From: Mangifera indica
Lineage: Eukaryota; Streptophyta; Magnoliopsida; Sapindales; Anacardiaceae
Length of the DNA stretch: 64,000 bases
Direction: 5' to 3'
Assembly (NCBI RefSeq): GCF_011075055.1
Contig: NC_058141.1
Span: 16,811,639 to 16,875,638, forward strand
Shown: in pieces, positions 43,574 through 56,339 of the stretch
Layout of the letters: every line of letters begins with the position of its first letter
Numbering within the stretch: position 1 is the stretch's first letter
The notes under the pieces: generated by a model
Seen by the model: the letters and a program-made list of their open reading frames with translations, nothing else
Told to the model about the DNA's origin: nothing
Databases searched by the model: none
Program-made: the position numbers and the translations under genes

Positions 43574-45095
43574 AGCAAAATTGCATTTTATTCGGGATGA
43601 TGTTGGTTTAAATAAGAGTTCCCTGATCCTGATGTTAACCATCCATTGCTTCGGGCAGAATCATTTTTAGAATTTAATATCGACTCGTAGGAGTACGGTG
43701 TATTAATGTCGTTGTAACTCGTAGTTAAGTTACAATCACAAATGAATAGTAGAAAAATTTGTAATCTTATTCATCTTCTTAGGAAGCAACATAAATAAAC
43801 CTTCCTTAGATAATTAAATTAAATCATTGCTGCTTCTATTTTCTTCGTATGGATGTATTGCCTTGCCTTGGTGAATTATGGCATGTGAATATTGTAAATT
43901 CATTATTTTTATTTAAGTTTACGAACATAAATTATATTAGATTCCTTAAGTACTATTCATTAAGGACACTATCAAACCATTAATTATTTATAAGACGATG
44001 GTTTATGAAATTAATGTATAAATAAACACTTTAGTTGATAATTTGCCTTCAAATTATAGTTGTCATAAATTCGTATTGTAGGATGCAATTAATCCATGCA
44101 CTTATTCTTTTTTTTAATTTTTATAACACAATGTTTTTAGATTTAGATCAAACCATATCTTGATTCCATTAAGAGATTAGTTTAATCAATGATCAGGCTG
44201 ATAAAATTTAAAAAAAAAAAAATTCAAAATATTTGATGAAATCAATTACATTTTATTTTTTATTGACTTATTCTATCTTGCATCTTCCTTGTAAAAAAAT
44301 CCTAATAACAGTGGTTTCATTCCCTCATCTTCTCAATCTTTCTCTCTCAATTATTCACAACCAAACTATATCTATTTCTCTCTACACAAACCAATTCCCA
44401 TGAGCCTCTCTTTTTAAGGTCTCCTTATTGTCATCGCAAGCTCTTTTTACAAGTACTAATCTTTAGAGATAACATACTCATCTTCAATTTTTTTAATGTT
44501 TTTGATTTTTAAGTCATCACGTAGGAGGAGTTGACATTCTGTTGACAAATACAAACAATTTTTGGTCTCCATTGTTAAATATAAAAGTTGAAATTGTGAA
44601 AGAGTCATTTTTTATGGTTGAGGATGCGTTTAGAAAATCTATTATTACTTGTAAGCTTAGCATAGATTTGTCGACAGAGTTATTGAGGTGTTTATTACGT
44701 TCTTGATGATGAGGGAATAAAAATCAATAAAAATGGAATTATCCAATTGATTGAACCCTGACTTGATGCGATTGGTGGGTTTAAGTGCGGGTCATTCTAA
44801 TACAAAGGCAATAATAAGTTGACTGGTTGATCATTGGGTCCTAAACAGACCCGTTTGACCCGGACACTCTGGACCGGACTTTAAAACGATGCAACAACAC
44901 CTGTCTACGATCACCGTTTGGATTAACCTCCCCAACAGAACGGATCTCTCTTTCACCGTTTTTATTCTCTGCGAATACTAACACCGTTATATACCAATTA
45001 AAACGGCAAAACCACACCGTTTTAAAGTCCTAATTGCCTGGGAACAAGAAAATGCCCTACCAAACCCTAGAAAGCAGAGACGGAGATAGAGAGTG
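43574..45095. other. ABCC4 3' flank and NOP16 promoter region
   Basis: AT-rich DNA without a recognisable gene. The last 250 bp are richer in GC and include the NOP16 telo-box. Nothing else could be supported. Confidence 0.5.
45062..45070 (+). promoter_or_regulatory. Telo-box in the NOP16 leader
   Basis: AAACCCTAG lies 26 bp before the start codon. The telo-box is characteristic of plant ribosomal-protein and ribosome-biogenesis genes and fits co-regulation with them. Confidence 0.6.
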
Positions 45096-46396
45096 ATGGG
45101 GAGGTCCAGACGGAAGTACAAGAATTCAAGGGCCAAGGTTCGCGTAGGCCTCCCAAAGAAGAACCCACACGTATTCAAGCCAGCCTTCTCTCTCCCTCCA
45201 AAGCTTCGCTCTCTCGTTGATGAGCTTCCCCAGTGGGACGACCAAGCCAGCGTCATTCAGAACTACAATTCATTCGGTTTCGTTTCCAATCCCAACTTGC
45301 TCGGAGTCCGTTCCCGTACTTCTCAAGTCGTCGAAAACGACTCCCTTCAGGTGCCTCCGCCGTCTGAAGAACCCCTCGATGAGTTCGCGCCCCTTGATTC
45401 CGGCAGCGATGTCGAAGAAGACGGTAAGTTTTCTCTCTATAGTAGCAGTTTAATTTTTATGATTTAATTTGGACATAATTATTAGATTAAACTACGTAAT
45501 TAAGCTAGGCTGATTTTTGTTTTAGTTATCTATTTTCCTTTGCGTAGTCATTTAGTTATAATATATGTTGGTTGGATGCATTTTAATTTTTATTTGGTAG
45601 TTTCTCATGGAATTTATATTGACATCTGTTCTCCAATTTGATATGATGAACAATTTGTTTTTTAATTTAGAAAGTTTGATTGCAGTGGACAAAGCATGTT
45701 GTTTTGCTTATTTTAATGTGTTCCTGTTATCAATGGTTAATTAATTAATGGATTTGAACCTAAAGGAAACTGCTGGGTTCTCAGTGAAATCCATGGAATT
45801 TTTTTTAGGCTAATATAGATAAATTAATCTTAAACTTTATTTTGGGGGTGTTGTTGACAGAGTTTGTTGGTTTTTTTTTTTGTGTTTGGTATTGGTTTTC
45901 TTTTTCTTCCCTAGATTTGCATCTCTATAGAAAGTACAGTATACTGAGTTTCTGTTGTATGTATAAATTATATGATAATATTATTACTTTTAAAGGTTAT
46001 ATGAAATTGCACTTGCATGAAGGCGGTAATCTTGATTTGATAACTGTTGATAACATGCTATGTCTTTGGGAAAATAGATGTGAAATCAGCACTTGGAAAG
46101 AAGCGAAGAGATGGGAAGACGGCACCTTTGCAGCCTTTGACCACTATGCAACGCATTCATATTGGTCGGCTGGTTGAGAGATATGGAGATGACTACCAGG
46201 TTTGATTTCTATGCTTTGATTGCAGAAGTTTAAATGATTGATTTCTTATATGTTTTGCCTACCACTGATTAAATTGCAGGCAATGTTCATGGATACAAAA
46301 CTAAATTCTATGCAGCATTCAGTTGCTACTTTGGAGAAATTGTGCAAGAGATATCACATGTACAAGGATAAAAACCCCTTGATATTACCCAACTGA
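45096..46396 (+). CDS. NOP16: Ribosome biogenesis protein NOP16
   Basis: Nucleolar factor for 60S ribosomal subunit maturation. Exons: 45096-45423, 46078-46199, 46280-46396 (TGA), 188 aa. The basic N-terminus MGRSRRKYKNSRAKVRVG and the following PKKNPHVFKPAF are typical of NOP16. An acidic stretch (DSGSDVEEDDVKSALGKKRR) spans the first intron, and the conserved C-terminus reads IHIGRLVERYGDDYQAMFMD...LCKRYHMYKD. The start is the ATG at 45096; the frame is open one codon further upstream but without an ATG. Phases agree across both introns. A telo-box sits in its leader. Confidence 0.93.
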
Positions 46397-47003
46397 GAAT
46401 AGCCCAGTTTTTCTTGGAATTTCTTGAGACTTTGTAGAACAGCAATGTTACTTAAACCCTGTCATTTTAATTGCAATGAGTTGTTATTTATGGATGCTTA
46501 TGGTTTAGCTCTCTTATGTTAAACTGATATTAATTTAACTGGTTATCTATAGGCTTTATCTTATTATTGCATAGTACCTGTGGTGGAATATGTTGAGATA
46601 TGCCATTAAAAATAGATTATAGGAATATCTATCAAATGTTAGGATGATGAAAGGGAACAAATCTCTATTTTACTGAAGGAAAAAAGAAGTAACTCAATCA
46701 GGTGGCCCTTGATTTATCCTCCAGTACTGATTCACTGTAATTTGCTTTATTTTATTAATGCACGCAATTTCCTCCACTTCAATTCATAGTTTTTGAAAAG
46801 ATTTAAAAAAAATATATTGTAACCAACAAAAATATGGATGGCATGAGAAAGGTGAAGCAGGCTAGTCATCAAATCAAGTAATGGATTATCTATCTAACAA
46901 ACAATGTATTTGGTTGGCCCAATGACCCAATACAACCTCATCAAATAAAGATTGTAAAGAAGCGTCAATCTTGATTTTGGCCAACCAAAATATCATTCTT
47001 TTT
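46397..47003. other. NOP16 3' flank
   Basis: AT-rich; contains the 3' UTRs of NOP16 (+) and of the facing SAUR gene (-). No gene seen. Confidence 0.5.
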
Positions 47004-47349
47004 TCACAGAGCACCTACAGTCTGGCTCTTCTTGGTGAGCTTGAGTAATTGATCGAATGTCTCAGTTGTGCATGCAAGCGTAATTGGGCCGTCAACTTTG
47101 ACTTCAAGATCACCCCCCTGCGATTGCACTAATCAATTCTTGAAACATGGGCAAAGACAGATACTTGACCGGAACTTGATATCTCTTCAGCTCTTCACCC
47201 ACGTACATTGTTATGTATCCTCTTGAACTATTAATGTTCTTGGACTCCTCAACTGTTGCAATCTTTTTGTACGAAGTCTTCGAATCACTTAACCCTAACT
47301 TATTAATGAGTGTGCAAAAATTTCTTCGAACAGATTTTGTGGAGAACAT
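47004..47349 (-). pseudogene. SAUR-type auxin-responsive gene with +1 frameshift
   Basis: Single-exon SAUR family gene; SAUR proteins inhibit PP2C.D phosphatases and promote cell expansion. The start ATG is at 47349. The SAUR core GYITMYVGEELKRYQVPVKY is followed by LSLPMFQELISAIAGG and a stop at 47110. Skipping one base within the run of six G (C at 47113-47118 on the plus strand) continues the family C-terminus (DLEVKVDGPITLACTTETF, then QLLKLTKKSQTVGAL) to TGA at 47004-47006, for a 114-aa protein. The span is 346 nt, one more than a multiple of three. The rest looks intact, so this is either a very young pseudogene, an allele or a homopolymer error. As written, the product is 79 aa and lacks the C-terminal third. 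Confidence 0.8.
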
Positions 47350-48290
47350 GATGATGATTGTTGGAAATAATTTTACTCAGTTTCGGCGGAAGAAATACAA
47401 AAGAAGGGCGGGTTTGGATTCAGGAAAGGATTAGATCATATTCTAATAGAGAATGAGTACTTCTAATTAACCAAGAAATAAAAAGGGCTGGAGTGAAATA
47501 CATATATATGTGCTCTTGCAAGATAAAAATGCAACAGGGACTTCAATTGTAATTAGGATTGGGATTTTGTCAGGGCTTTTACTTTGGATTAAGGATTTGT
47601 ATATATCAGGATTTTGTATTCCACTGAAATTTTAACGTGTGTTTTGGGCAAAAACATTTCATTCATTGCATCAGGTAATCAGAGATTATGCAACAATGAT
47701 CTCAGATTCTGTCTCCATACAAATTTACAATAAAAATATGTCCACATTCTTTGAACAACGTATTTGTACATAATGTATGTATTATTGTGTGATTGAATAT
47801 GGTAATAAATTATTTTTATATTAATTATAAATAGTTATTAATATTTTACAATATATAATAAATATTTTTTAATATGATATAATATAAATAAAAAATGATA
47901 TATATCATAAAATATATCGAATTAAAACAATATAATGATATATTATATAATATAATATGAATTTTATGATATGATATATACTATTGATATGAATTGATAA
48001 ACTTTTTAGAAAAAATGATGATATAATAAAAATATATATGAAAAATTTTAAATTTTAAAAAGTATTTATGATGTTTTCAAAAATATATTAAGCCTATTGG
48101 CACAATAATTAAATATGAACTCCGTAATGTACATTAAAAAGATAATTACCCCAAACAATTACATCCTACTCAGAAAACCTGGTTGCTCCTCTACACGAAA
48201 ATATATACAAATTCCACAAAAACATTATAATTACCGAAGATTTCTTAGTTTTTACCTGGAACTAATATTGGAAAAGAGCTAGGTGCCTAA
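47350..48290. other. SAUR upstream region and AT-rich spacer
   Basis: The first few hundred bases are the SAUR promoter side. From about 47760 to 48080 the sequence is very AT-rich with overlapping TATAAT/ATATGATAT palindromic units. No gene seen. Confidence 0.55.
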
Positions 48291-50479
48291 TTAGACCCCC
48301 ATAAATGACCGACACTGGAGCTCCCAATGCTCCTTTGTTTGCCTAATCCTCTCCACTCTTTCTGTTCGAAGCCTTTCCTCCCAGTATTCCTGACAGCTGT
48401 TTCAATAAGCATGATAGAAATGAGAAACTTGCAAGGTGTGCATAGGCACTAGCAACATGTTTCAATTTTCTTCGACTCTTGAACAACCAGCTCAATCTCT
48501 TCCCATATGAGCAAATTCGAATAAATTAACAATCGCAAGAATCGAATCAACCTGACTTTCATTTCAATTTAAGAGCATAGAATTGGAAACAAACCTTCTG
48601 CTTAATAGGATACTAAGCTCTTCCAAGTGTACAGCACCTTCATACACTCCTGCCTGAAATCAAAATCATTCTAAATTAGAAAAAAGAATTCAGGACTTGA
48701 TTTATATTCTAATGTGCAACAACTCTTGAAGGTTACCTCTCGGCACAGAGGGCATTTTCCCTTAGGATCTGCTTCCTTTAGTCCATCAACAATGGTGACT
48801 GATGCAGCGGAGCAAGCACACAAGTAGCAGAATATATGACCGCATGTCAGAGAGACTGGATCGAACACTGTGTCCTGTTTCAAGAAAAATACGCATACTG
48901 AAGCTGTATTGAAGCCAAACGACAGTAAAAATTAACAATTTCCTGTCAACAAACAAAAAGGTCTGATATGCTTCCAGTTTTATGATCTTGGATATACCAA
49001 ATTGCAAAACTAGAGCCCAGAGTTTATGACCATAAATCTTCCAGTTTTCACTGTGAAACAGATGATTACATAGACCTTGCACCATGAGGGCATATGTAAT
49101 GACCAAATAGTGGCTGGTTTATGAAACCCATCATATAATCTCTTCTACAGTTTCAGATTATGTGCTCCATTGAAGTTTGGATAGTACAAATTTCCATGCG
49201 TTGCTCATGCATAATAACTTTTCAAGAAAAAAAACAGTTAAGGAAACTTACCAAGCAAATAGAACAAGTCAAGTCAATATCGAGCTTGACAGAATCAAAT
49301 AGCTGGCAAGAGAGTGATGGTTTGCCATCACAAAAAGTAAGATCGCACCCTTCAAAAAATGCAGGGGCCTTACTCGGGCTGACTTCTGTTTCCCTCAAAT
49401 TGATGTGGAAAGCCATAAGCTCACATAGCCAAGGTGACTGTAGAATTTCAATGTGCATACTTTGAGCTTGAGACCTGAAGGCTTGACCTTGCTTAGAGTA
49501 GTGAATCTGCAACATAGAAAGTTATTGTTAAATATCACAACAACAGAATATATTTTAGTAAATCCACTTTACAAATAGAGATACAGTATACCTTATCATA
49601 TTTCTTCAGTATTTTTCTAATTGCGATGGCATTAATTAGTGCATAATTAACCAAATCCTTGCCTTCTTGAATTAAAGCACCATGGTTCTTGCCTTTAAAC
49701 CAAATTAAACACTTTGACAAGCCAGAAGCCAAATGAATCTCAAGCAATTTCTGTGCACGTTCATTGAAGCAGCCTACTACAGCTGACATTCCATTGAGAA
49801 GGGAAGGGAAGAAGGTCCCATCGCACACTAAAAACCAAGTTGAAATCAGGATTAAATGACTAACCAGAATGAATGAACACAAAGGTTTTGAAATGAAGTA
49901 TTTAAAAAAAAAAAATAAAAGTAATAATAAGTGAAAATTAACTACCACCTCAAGGAACGGAACTACGGATAGAGGAATTTGAGAAATTATTTATTATGAG
50001 TTAGATTCTGCATTATCCACGAACAAACAACAAAACAAAATTTCCAATAAATTTTATTCAATCTGCCTACAACACAACTTCGTTTTCTTATCTCATACGA
50101 ACTGTATGATTATATGTTAAACCCACATAAATATTCTTATAATCCATAAATTCCACATTTGTTTTTCAATCCTATGTTTCCATTGTTAAGACGGTGAGAA
50201 TTCTAGGAAGTATGAATAAGAAATCCTTGATTCAAGATAAAATATGACAGCTAAAAGAGAAAATGATTGGGTAGGGGAAGATTAAAGAGAAGAAAATTGT
50301 AGAAAATGGATACCAGAGCATTGGTGAGGGCATGTTTGGACGTCATGAAGGTGATTTTGAGACTGAAAGTCTCTCCTGCAGTTTTTGAGGATCTTCTTGA
50401 GGTTTTTGATACCCAGGCCAGGCAGTTTTTTCTCATCCTGACCTTGCATGTACTCTCGATATTTCTTGCAGAACTTCAT
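48291..50479 (-). CDS. NLA: SPX-RING E3 ubiquitin ligase NLA (BAH1)
   Basis: Ubiquitin ligase that controls phosphate transporters and nitrogen-limitation responses; the SPX domain senses inositol pyrophosphates. Exons (minus strand): 50314-50479, 49592-49827, 49252-49506, 48737-48874, 48595-48653, 48291-48396 (TAA), 319 aa, phases consistent. The SPX domain begins [20 protein letters not shown] and [17 protein letters not shown] and continues with [24 protein letters not shown], which includes the Lys surface cluster. The RING starts [20 protein letters not shown] and ends KGKCPLCRE, with all Cys/His ligands visible (C-x2-C, C-x-H, C-x2-C, C-x2-C). The C-terminal helix is [21 protein letters not shown]. 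Length is near the 335 aa of Arabidopsis NLA. I saw no miR827 site in the first few hundred bases upstream. Confidence 0.94.
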
Positions 50480-51061
50480 AGCTGATTGATGCCTAAAATT
50501 TCCTAATATCGGTCAGATAAATAATAAACAACGTAGAAGAGAAATTGATTCCTAAGTTTTCTCTGGTAATACTTGAAACTTCTCTATCTGTTTCCTTCTC
50601 TTTTGTTTACAGATACACGCATACTGACGGACCCTCCTACGTGGAAACGTATATAAAGGACAACTCAGGCTGACTGTATCGAACAAGTCAAAGTTTTCAA
50701 ATAAAATTTATTTACATTTTCCCACGCAATATTTGGTTTTAATTAAAACTTTTCCACCCCTTAAATACATAAATCATTTTTTTTTTATTTGAAAGTTGAA
50801 TTATTATTTGATTATTTCAATTTTTAAAATTATCAATTATCTTAAATTAACACAATTTATAAAAAAAAAATCTTTTTTTTTTCGCTTTTATTTTTACCCT
50901 CCTTTTTCTAGGTGTTTCAATATATAACTATAATCTTTAGTTTCTTCTAGTTCTTTGCTTTGTTTTCTTTACTTTCTGAATCTCCTTAGCTTGACATTCT
51001 TGCTTGAAGGTCATCGTGTCACTCTTCCCGTCATCCTCAAAGTTTAGTAGTAGCTTTTACC

Positions 51062-51084
51062 ATAATAATAATAATAATAATAAT
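51062..51084 (+). repeat. ATA/AAT microsatellite
   Basis: About seven uninterrupted ATA units in the NLA upstream region. Confidence 0.9.
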
Positions 51085-51393
51085 CTTTGGTTTTATTGGC
51101 TTCTTTTGTTTCAATATCTTAACAAACAAGTCATTGATCATCTCCAGACCCATCATCTTTCACCTCTCTCTTAAGTCTTAACCCACCTTTTCATTGTCCC
51201 AACTAATTGTGAAATTGATTTAAATGAGTCTAAGCTATATAGATTAGACAGCGGTCGATCGAATTTGATTATCTTTGTTGATTTGGTCTCTTGACAAATG
51301 ATTTTTGGCAATGTATGACTATGACTTTTTCTTTCCTTCATTACCATAAAACTTTTATTTTTTTACTGATTTATAATATTAAAATAAAATTTT

Positions 51394-52076
51394 GGCCAAA
51401 AGACCTATTCCCACCCAAGGTTTATTGCAAACTGGAACCGATATCCATTAAGTATTGAAAATCCAAATTCCAAATTATGGGATGTTAAAATTAACATAAA
51501 CAATTAGTTTCAGGGTAAAATCATCATTTAATTAGTAATATATTAAAAAATAAAATATTGTCTATTTTTCCCTTAAATTTAGAAATCTAACAATTTTTTT
51601 TCAAAATTAAACTTTAAAAAATCACTTTTTGCCCCTACTAGGTTTTGCATTTTCTGGCCCTCTCTCCCTCTAGCGATGATCCTCCCTTCTCCCCTTTCTT
51701 TGGTGTTTTCGTCTGTGATAAAAACAGATCATTTTTGTCAGAAATAAAGACGCTAGAGAAGAGAGGACTGCCGCCAGAGGCAGATAAGGTCACCAAAGAG
51801 AGAGAGGGTTGGAAAATGCAAAACCTAATAAGAAAAAAAAGTGATTTTTTAAAGTTTAATTTTAAGAGAAAATTATTAATTTTCTAAATTTAAAGAGAAA
51901 ATAAATAATATTTTATTATTTTTAATATATTACTAATAAAATGATAATTTTTTATTTTTAAAATTAACTGATTTTTTTAATTTTAATATTTTATAGATAA
52001 AAATTTAAATTTTTAATTTTTAATAAACACCCGTTTGGGTTCGTAATAAAACTGAGTGGGAATATGTCTTTCGGCC
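51394..52076. mobile_element. Foldback MULE-like element, copy 6 (683 bp)
   Basis: Left end GGCCAAAAGACCTATTCCC; right end GGGAATATGTCTTTCGGCC. The interior pairs around about 51740: CTCTCTCCCTCTAGCG on the left against CGCTAGAGAAGAG on the right. Flanking 9-mers match only 7 of 9, so the insertion is old or its boundary is off by a base. No transposase. Confidence 0.7.
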
Positions 52077-52394
52077 TCAAAAATTTATTTGTTGATATGA
52101 ATGGAGCGTCAGAGAAAGAAACATTTTCCGGACCAATAAAATTACATGGACCCATGTGGTGCTACAAACGGCAACAGAATTTAAATATTTTATCAAAAAG
52201 AGGAATAAAAATATACAACCAAAACACTTCCTTTTTTTTTGTAGAAAGTGTTAATGGGTGACGTGTCAGTGCGCATTCTCAACGATCAAATTTTTTCCTG
52301 GACATGTGATATCATTACGTTTCCTGGTAGTGGGGGGTTGGGTTATTACTTTAATCTCATCACGGGATATTTGACAGCTTCAACGTTGAGATTC

Positions 52395-53280
52395 GAGGGA
52401 AAAGAACTATGTCCCAGCAATTTCAAAGTTACACTCACAATAGAAAAAAAACTCAAATTTTTATTCATAATTAAATTATTATCCAAATTTTTAGTTAGAG
52501 TTAAGGATAAAATTAATATTTTATTTATAAACTTTAAAACTTCAAAAATTTATCATTTTTCCCTTATGGGTTTTAAAAACTAACACTTCAACTCATCCTC
52601 AAAGTTTAAAAAGTTTAATTTTACCACTAGAGTTTGCTTCATTCTCCTACCACCACCAACGGTCGATGCTTTCCTCCGATCTTCTTTTTTCAGCTACAAA
52701 GGACAACGAAAGACAAACCTTTATGGCCCAAATCTGGACGATAAAATATCGTCTAGATTTGGAAGAACAGACGAAAAATGACTCTTTGTTATTCGTCTAG
52801 ACGATGCGACAAGCAACGAAGGATGACGAAGCGTCATCCTTCGTCATCTAGGTCGTCGCACCATGAGATGAGGAGATGAAGATCTCTTCTTAGCACCACC
52901 GTCGTTGCACCAGGAGAAGGAGTAGATCAGAGATGACGTCGGAAGATAAAGTTGAAGAATAGGGGTTAAATTACTATTTTTGAAAGTTATGAGGGCGACT
53001 AAATTTTGAAAAATATAGAAACCCTAGGTTTGAAGATGAAAATGTTACTTTTTAAAATTTAAAAACTTTAGGTAAAGTTGAAATATTAATTTCTAAAACC
53101 TTGAGAGAGAGAAAAATAATAAATTTTATAACTTTAATATAAACAGTAAAATAACTATTTTATCCCTCATTTTAACAGAAAATATTAAGAGAAGTTTAAC
53201 CATGAGTGAGAGTTTAAATTTTTTTATTTTTTATGAGTGTGAATTTGAGATTAGGGTAAAATTAAGATAAAAAATACCCT
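52395..53280. mobile_element. Diverged foldback element, copy 7
   Basis: The ends are poorly preserved, but subterminal sequences mirror each other: AAGTTACACTCACAA on the left, and TATGAGTGTGAATTTGA on the right. The middle contains strong dyads such as CGAAGCGTCATCCTTCG and GTCTAGACGA near 52790-52860. The internal A/T-rich blocks (GGGTTTTAAAAACTAAC and its inverse) match the other copies. Confidence 0.55.
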
Positions 53281-53355
53281 ATTTTCCCAAATATTGACCT
53301 ATTTTATGAATGGCCCCACTCAATCAGAAAACCAATTGTCAATACAATCCAATCA

Positions 53356-53358
<3 letters not shown>

Positions 53359-53389
<31 letters not shown>
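53359..53389 (+). repeat. CT microsatellite
   Basis: About 15 uninterrupted CT units followed by GCTATACATATATATATATGG. Confidence 0.95.
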
Positions 53390-53392
<3 letters not shown>

Positions 53393-55738
53393 ATACATAT
53401 ATATATATGGATTATTTAAATAAAATATTATATTATTATATAATTAAATAAATCAAAAATAAAAAATAAATATATAATTATTATACGTAGATTCAAAATT
53501 AAATATATAAAATATTACTCTGGTTAATAAGAAAATGAATATTGAAACTTTTATTTTTAAATAAATTGTTTATACAAATCTATTATATTTTTAGATATTA
53601 AATATTTATATCATAAAGATAATATAATGTCTAAATTATTTTTATTTTCAATTTTGGGTAAAGGTAGGATTGGTGGGATCTCTAACCTGTCAATCTTTGG
53701 CAGCATTGCTAACCTCTTGATAAGATCGACAACCTATTCTTTCACAGATGCATAATTTAAATTTGAAATTTTTAACTAAAATTTTTTTATTTTCACTCAC
53801 CAAACCCTATATCTAATTAAAAAAAATTCAACTATCAATAATCAACGATCTAGAATTTAAATTTATTATTGATATCTTTATGTGATTAAAAGAAAGATAC
53901 TCATAAGATATGATAAAAATATAGAAATTTGTGTGTAATTAAATAGTAGCGAAGTCAAAGCTTACGTATAGACAGTAACTATTAACAACAATTAGTCAAA
54001 TAAAAGGTATTTTCGAATTTTTTTTAATTTATGGTAAAAATATGTAAATGTTTATATGTGTGATAATTATATATATGAGATTGATTTTTTAGGTAAATAT
54101 CTTAATATAATGATGATTAGGGATAAGAATAAATAAGATGATAAGTTGGCAACCATAGATGGACTCTCTTTAATTCTGAACGTGGTATAATTGCTATATT
54201 AGAGTGACAAACTTGGGAAAGCAAATCTTAATTACTTGATAATGACACCAAATTAAGTTGCGGACACCCACCCAGAATTTCATATTCTTATCTTAAATAA
54301 TTGTTCTCCGGATGGTGTGAATGGAGAGTTGAAAAGCAATGGGCGGCACACAATTAAGATAAGAGGTAAGCTTTTGTATATCTCACAAACATTATCAACT
54401 AAGAAACAAAGTATGATTAAACCTCTCTTCCTCTAAATTCCATTTAAATGGTAAAAATGGCACTAAGAGAAATTAGACCAAATTGTGATATGTAATTTAA
54501 TGCAAGAAAAAAATAATAAATAATGACATTTTTAAGATAATTTAACCTATTACTTGAAATTCTATATTCACCTTTATGTTATCAGTGCTCTTTAGTGATG
54601 TTGCATTTACATAATTGAATATATTATGACCGAATACAATGAATCTAAACATCTTGACTATAACAAATGAAACACATTATCTCAGTAAAACAAGAGAGAA
54701 TGTTAATAATTGAATATAAAAGTGAAAAATGATATCGTGATATTAGAAGACTATAATGACCTATTAAAAGAAATAGTGAAAATATTTGGTATATATTTAG
54801 TCATTGACTATATGGTAAGTCGTTTCTTTAGTATAATTTATAAATTTGATAAGATAAAGTTTCATGAACAAGTAACACGTGAAAGATTAAGATCTTTGTT
54901 TTGAAGTAGTTGTGAAAATGATATTTCTATTTTGCGTTTTCATGTACTTCATGTGTGTGTCATATGTCTGTCTTAGCAATTTTAATTGTCATGATTTATT
55001 TTTGCGCACACTTTGTGTACCTCACCAGATCAATGACATATATAATTAACTTGACTTGAACGACTAAGACTAATTTCTGTTCAATGTCAATTTGTCTATA
55101 AAAACATATTTGAGTTCATGCTTCAACTTTTTTACCATAAATTTTTCAAATCTTTTGAACTTTCAGGGTCTTTATAAATCCTAAAGCATTCACAAAATCT
55201 TCACATTATCGAAAGAAAACTTTTATCCCTTTTAACTTTTTAATAACTTTTTATCATATTTTAACGAAAAAACTTTCAAAACCTTCTCTATTTTAAAATG
55301 AACATTTATATTTTTTTTTGTATATATGTTGTTTCTTTAGGTTACTTTTTCCGTTGTATGTCATTCGTATCTCTTATTAGTATAATCATGAGTTCAAGGT
55401 ATCATAGATTGTGGCAAAGTAAATTTTATACACATGATGATATTCATCCATGAATACAGCACATATTATGCATAATTAAAACAGTACAACATTAAGGTGT
55501 TTTAAAATGACTTACTCATGATGCTCGGAGATTTCTTTGTCATTAATGAAGATATGGTGCATGCATTGCTCTCCACTCCAGTGCATGATGATGTCGAGGT
55601 GATTCACACAAGACACAAACTCAAAAAGGCGATGGGACATCTTTTAGAACACCTAAGAGATCGAAAAATGTTGAGTGTACGAAAAAATGACAAAACGTCT
55701 GTATAGTTCAAAATACAATACATTCATATAAAGACTAA

Positions 55739-55870
55739 TGCGTGACCGTTTCACCCATTAAAAAGGCCCGTGACAGGTATAAATGTATGGCACGTTATCC
55801 AAATGACTGTTACTGGGGCATGAACTGTTGCCGTGACAAGAGAAAATTTCACTGCAATTGTTGGAGGTGA
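55739..55870 (+). other. Short cysteine-rich open frame (possible secreted-peptide exon, unproven)
   Basis: The frame runs from just after a TAA (55736-55738) to TGA (55868-55870), 43 codons. Its last 30 residues contain six cysteines spaced C-x7-C-x5-CC-x7-C-x-C, with the core YPNDCYWGMNCCRDKRKFHC followed by NCWR. Such spacing recalls plant defensin-like or knottin peptides, which usually have a signal peptide on a separate first exon. I could not find that exon or a good splice acceptor, and no family is recognised. It may be chance. Confidence 0.2.
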
Positions 55871-56320
55871 CGGAACTGGGCTGAAGTGGATCGCGTACTG
55901 CTGGGCTCTGGAATTGAGCAAGCAGGGGGGAAAGACGTGGCCAATACAACTTGTGCTTGTGCAGGTCGTTTCTCCTCCTTTTTACTATTTCCTCTGACCT
56001 CTGTTGTGGCCTCTCTCAATCTCTTTTCCTTAATAACTTTTCTTATCTTTTGTTCTTTTTTTTTCTTTTTTAACTTTTGTATTGGTTGCTGCTCCCCCTT
56101 TTCCTCTCCACTAAAATGCCACTCTCTCTCTCTCTTTTTATTAAGTTAGCCGCCGGCTTCTCTTTTTAACAATGATCCAGCCACTTCTGCTATTTTTAAT
56201 TCTTTAACCCAATTTTAATAAGCCTAATTTTTCTTTCAAATTACACGATTGTCCTTCCTCTCTTTTTCTCTTGGCTCCCTTCTTCAATTCTATCTTTTCT
56301 TTGAGTCCAAAAACATTCAG

Positions 56321-56339
56321 TTTTTTTTTTTTTTTTTTT
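56321..56339 (+). repeat. Run of 19 T
   Basis: Uninterrupted poly(T) within a pyrimidine-rich stretch; no associated retroposon was identified. Confidence 0.95.

Noticed and set aside
50480..51300. miR827 target site in the NLA leader
   Set aside because: Arabidopsis NLA has one in its 5' UTR, but I found no good complement to miR827 in the upstream sequence I scanned by eye. It could lie in an unmapped leader exon.
52787..52860. CRISPR-like or tandem repeat array suggested by repeated GACGAAG/CTTCGTC
   Set aside because: These are short dyads in the centre of a foldback transposon, not regular repeats with spacers, and the genome is a plant's.
54710..54904. 64-codon frame in AT-rich spacer
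   Set aside because: Low-complexity Ile/Lys/Phe composition typical of chance frames in AT-rich DNA.
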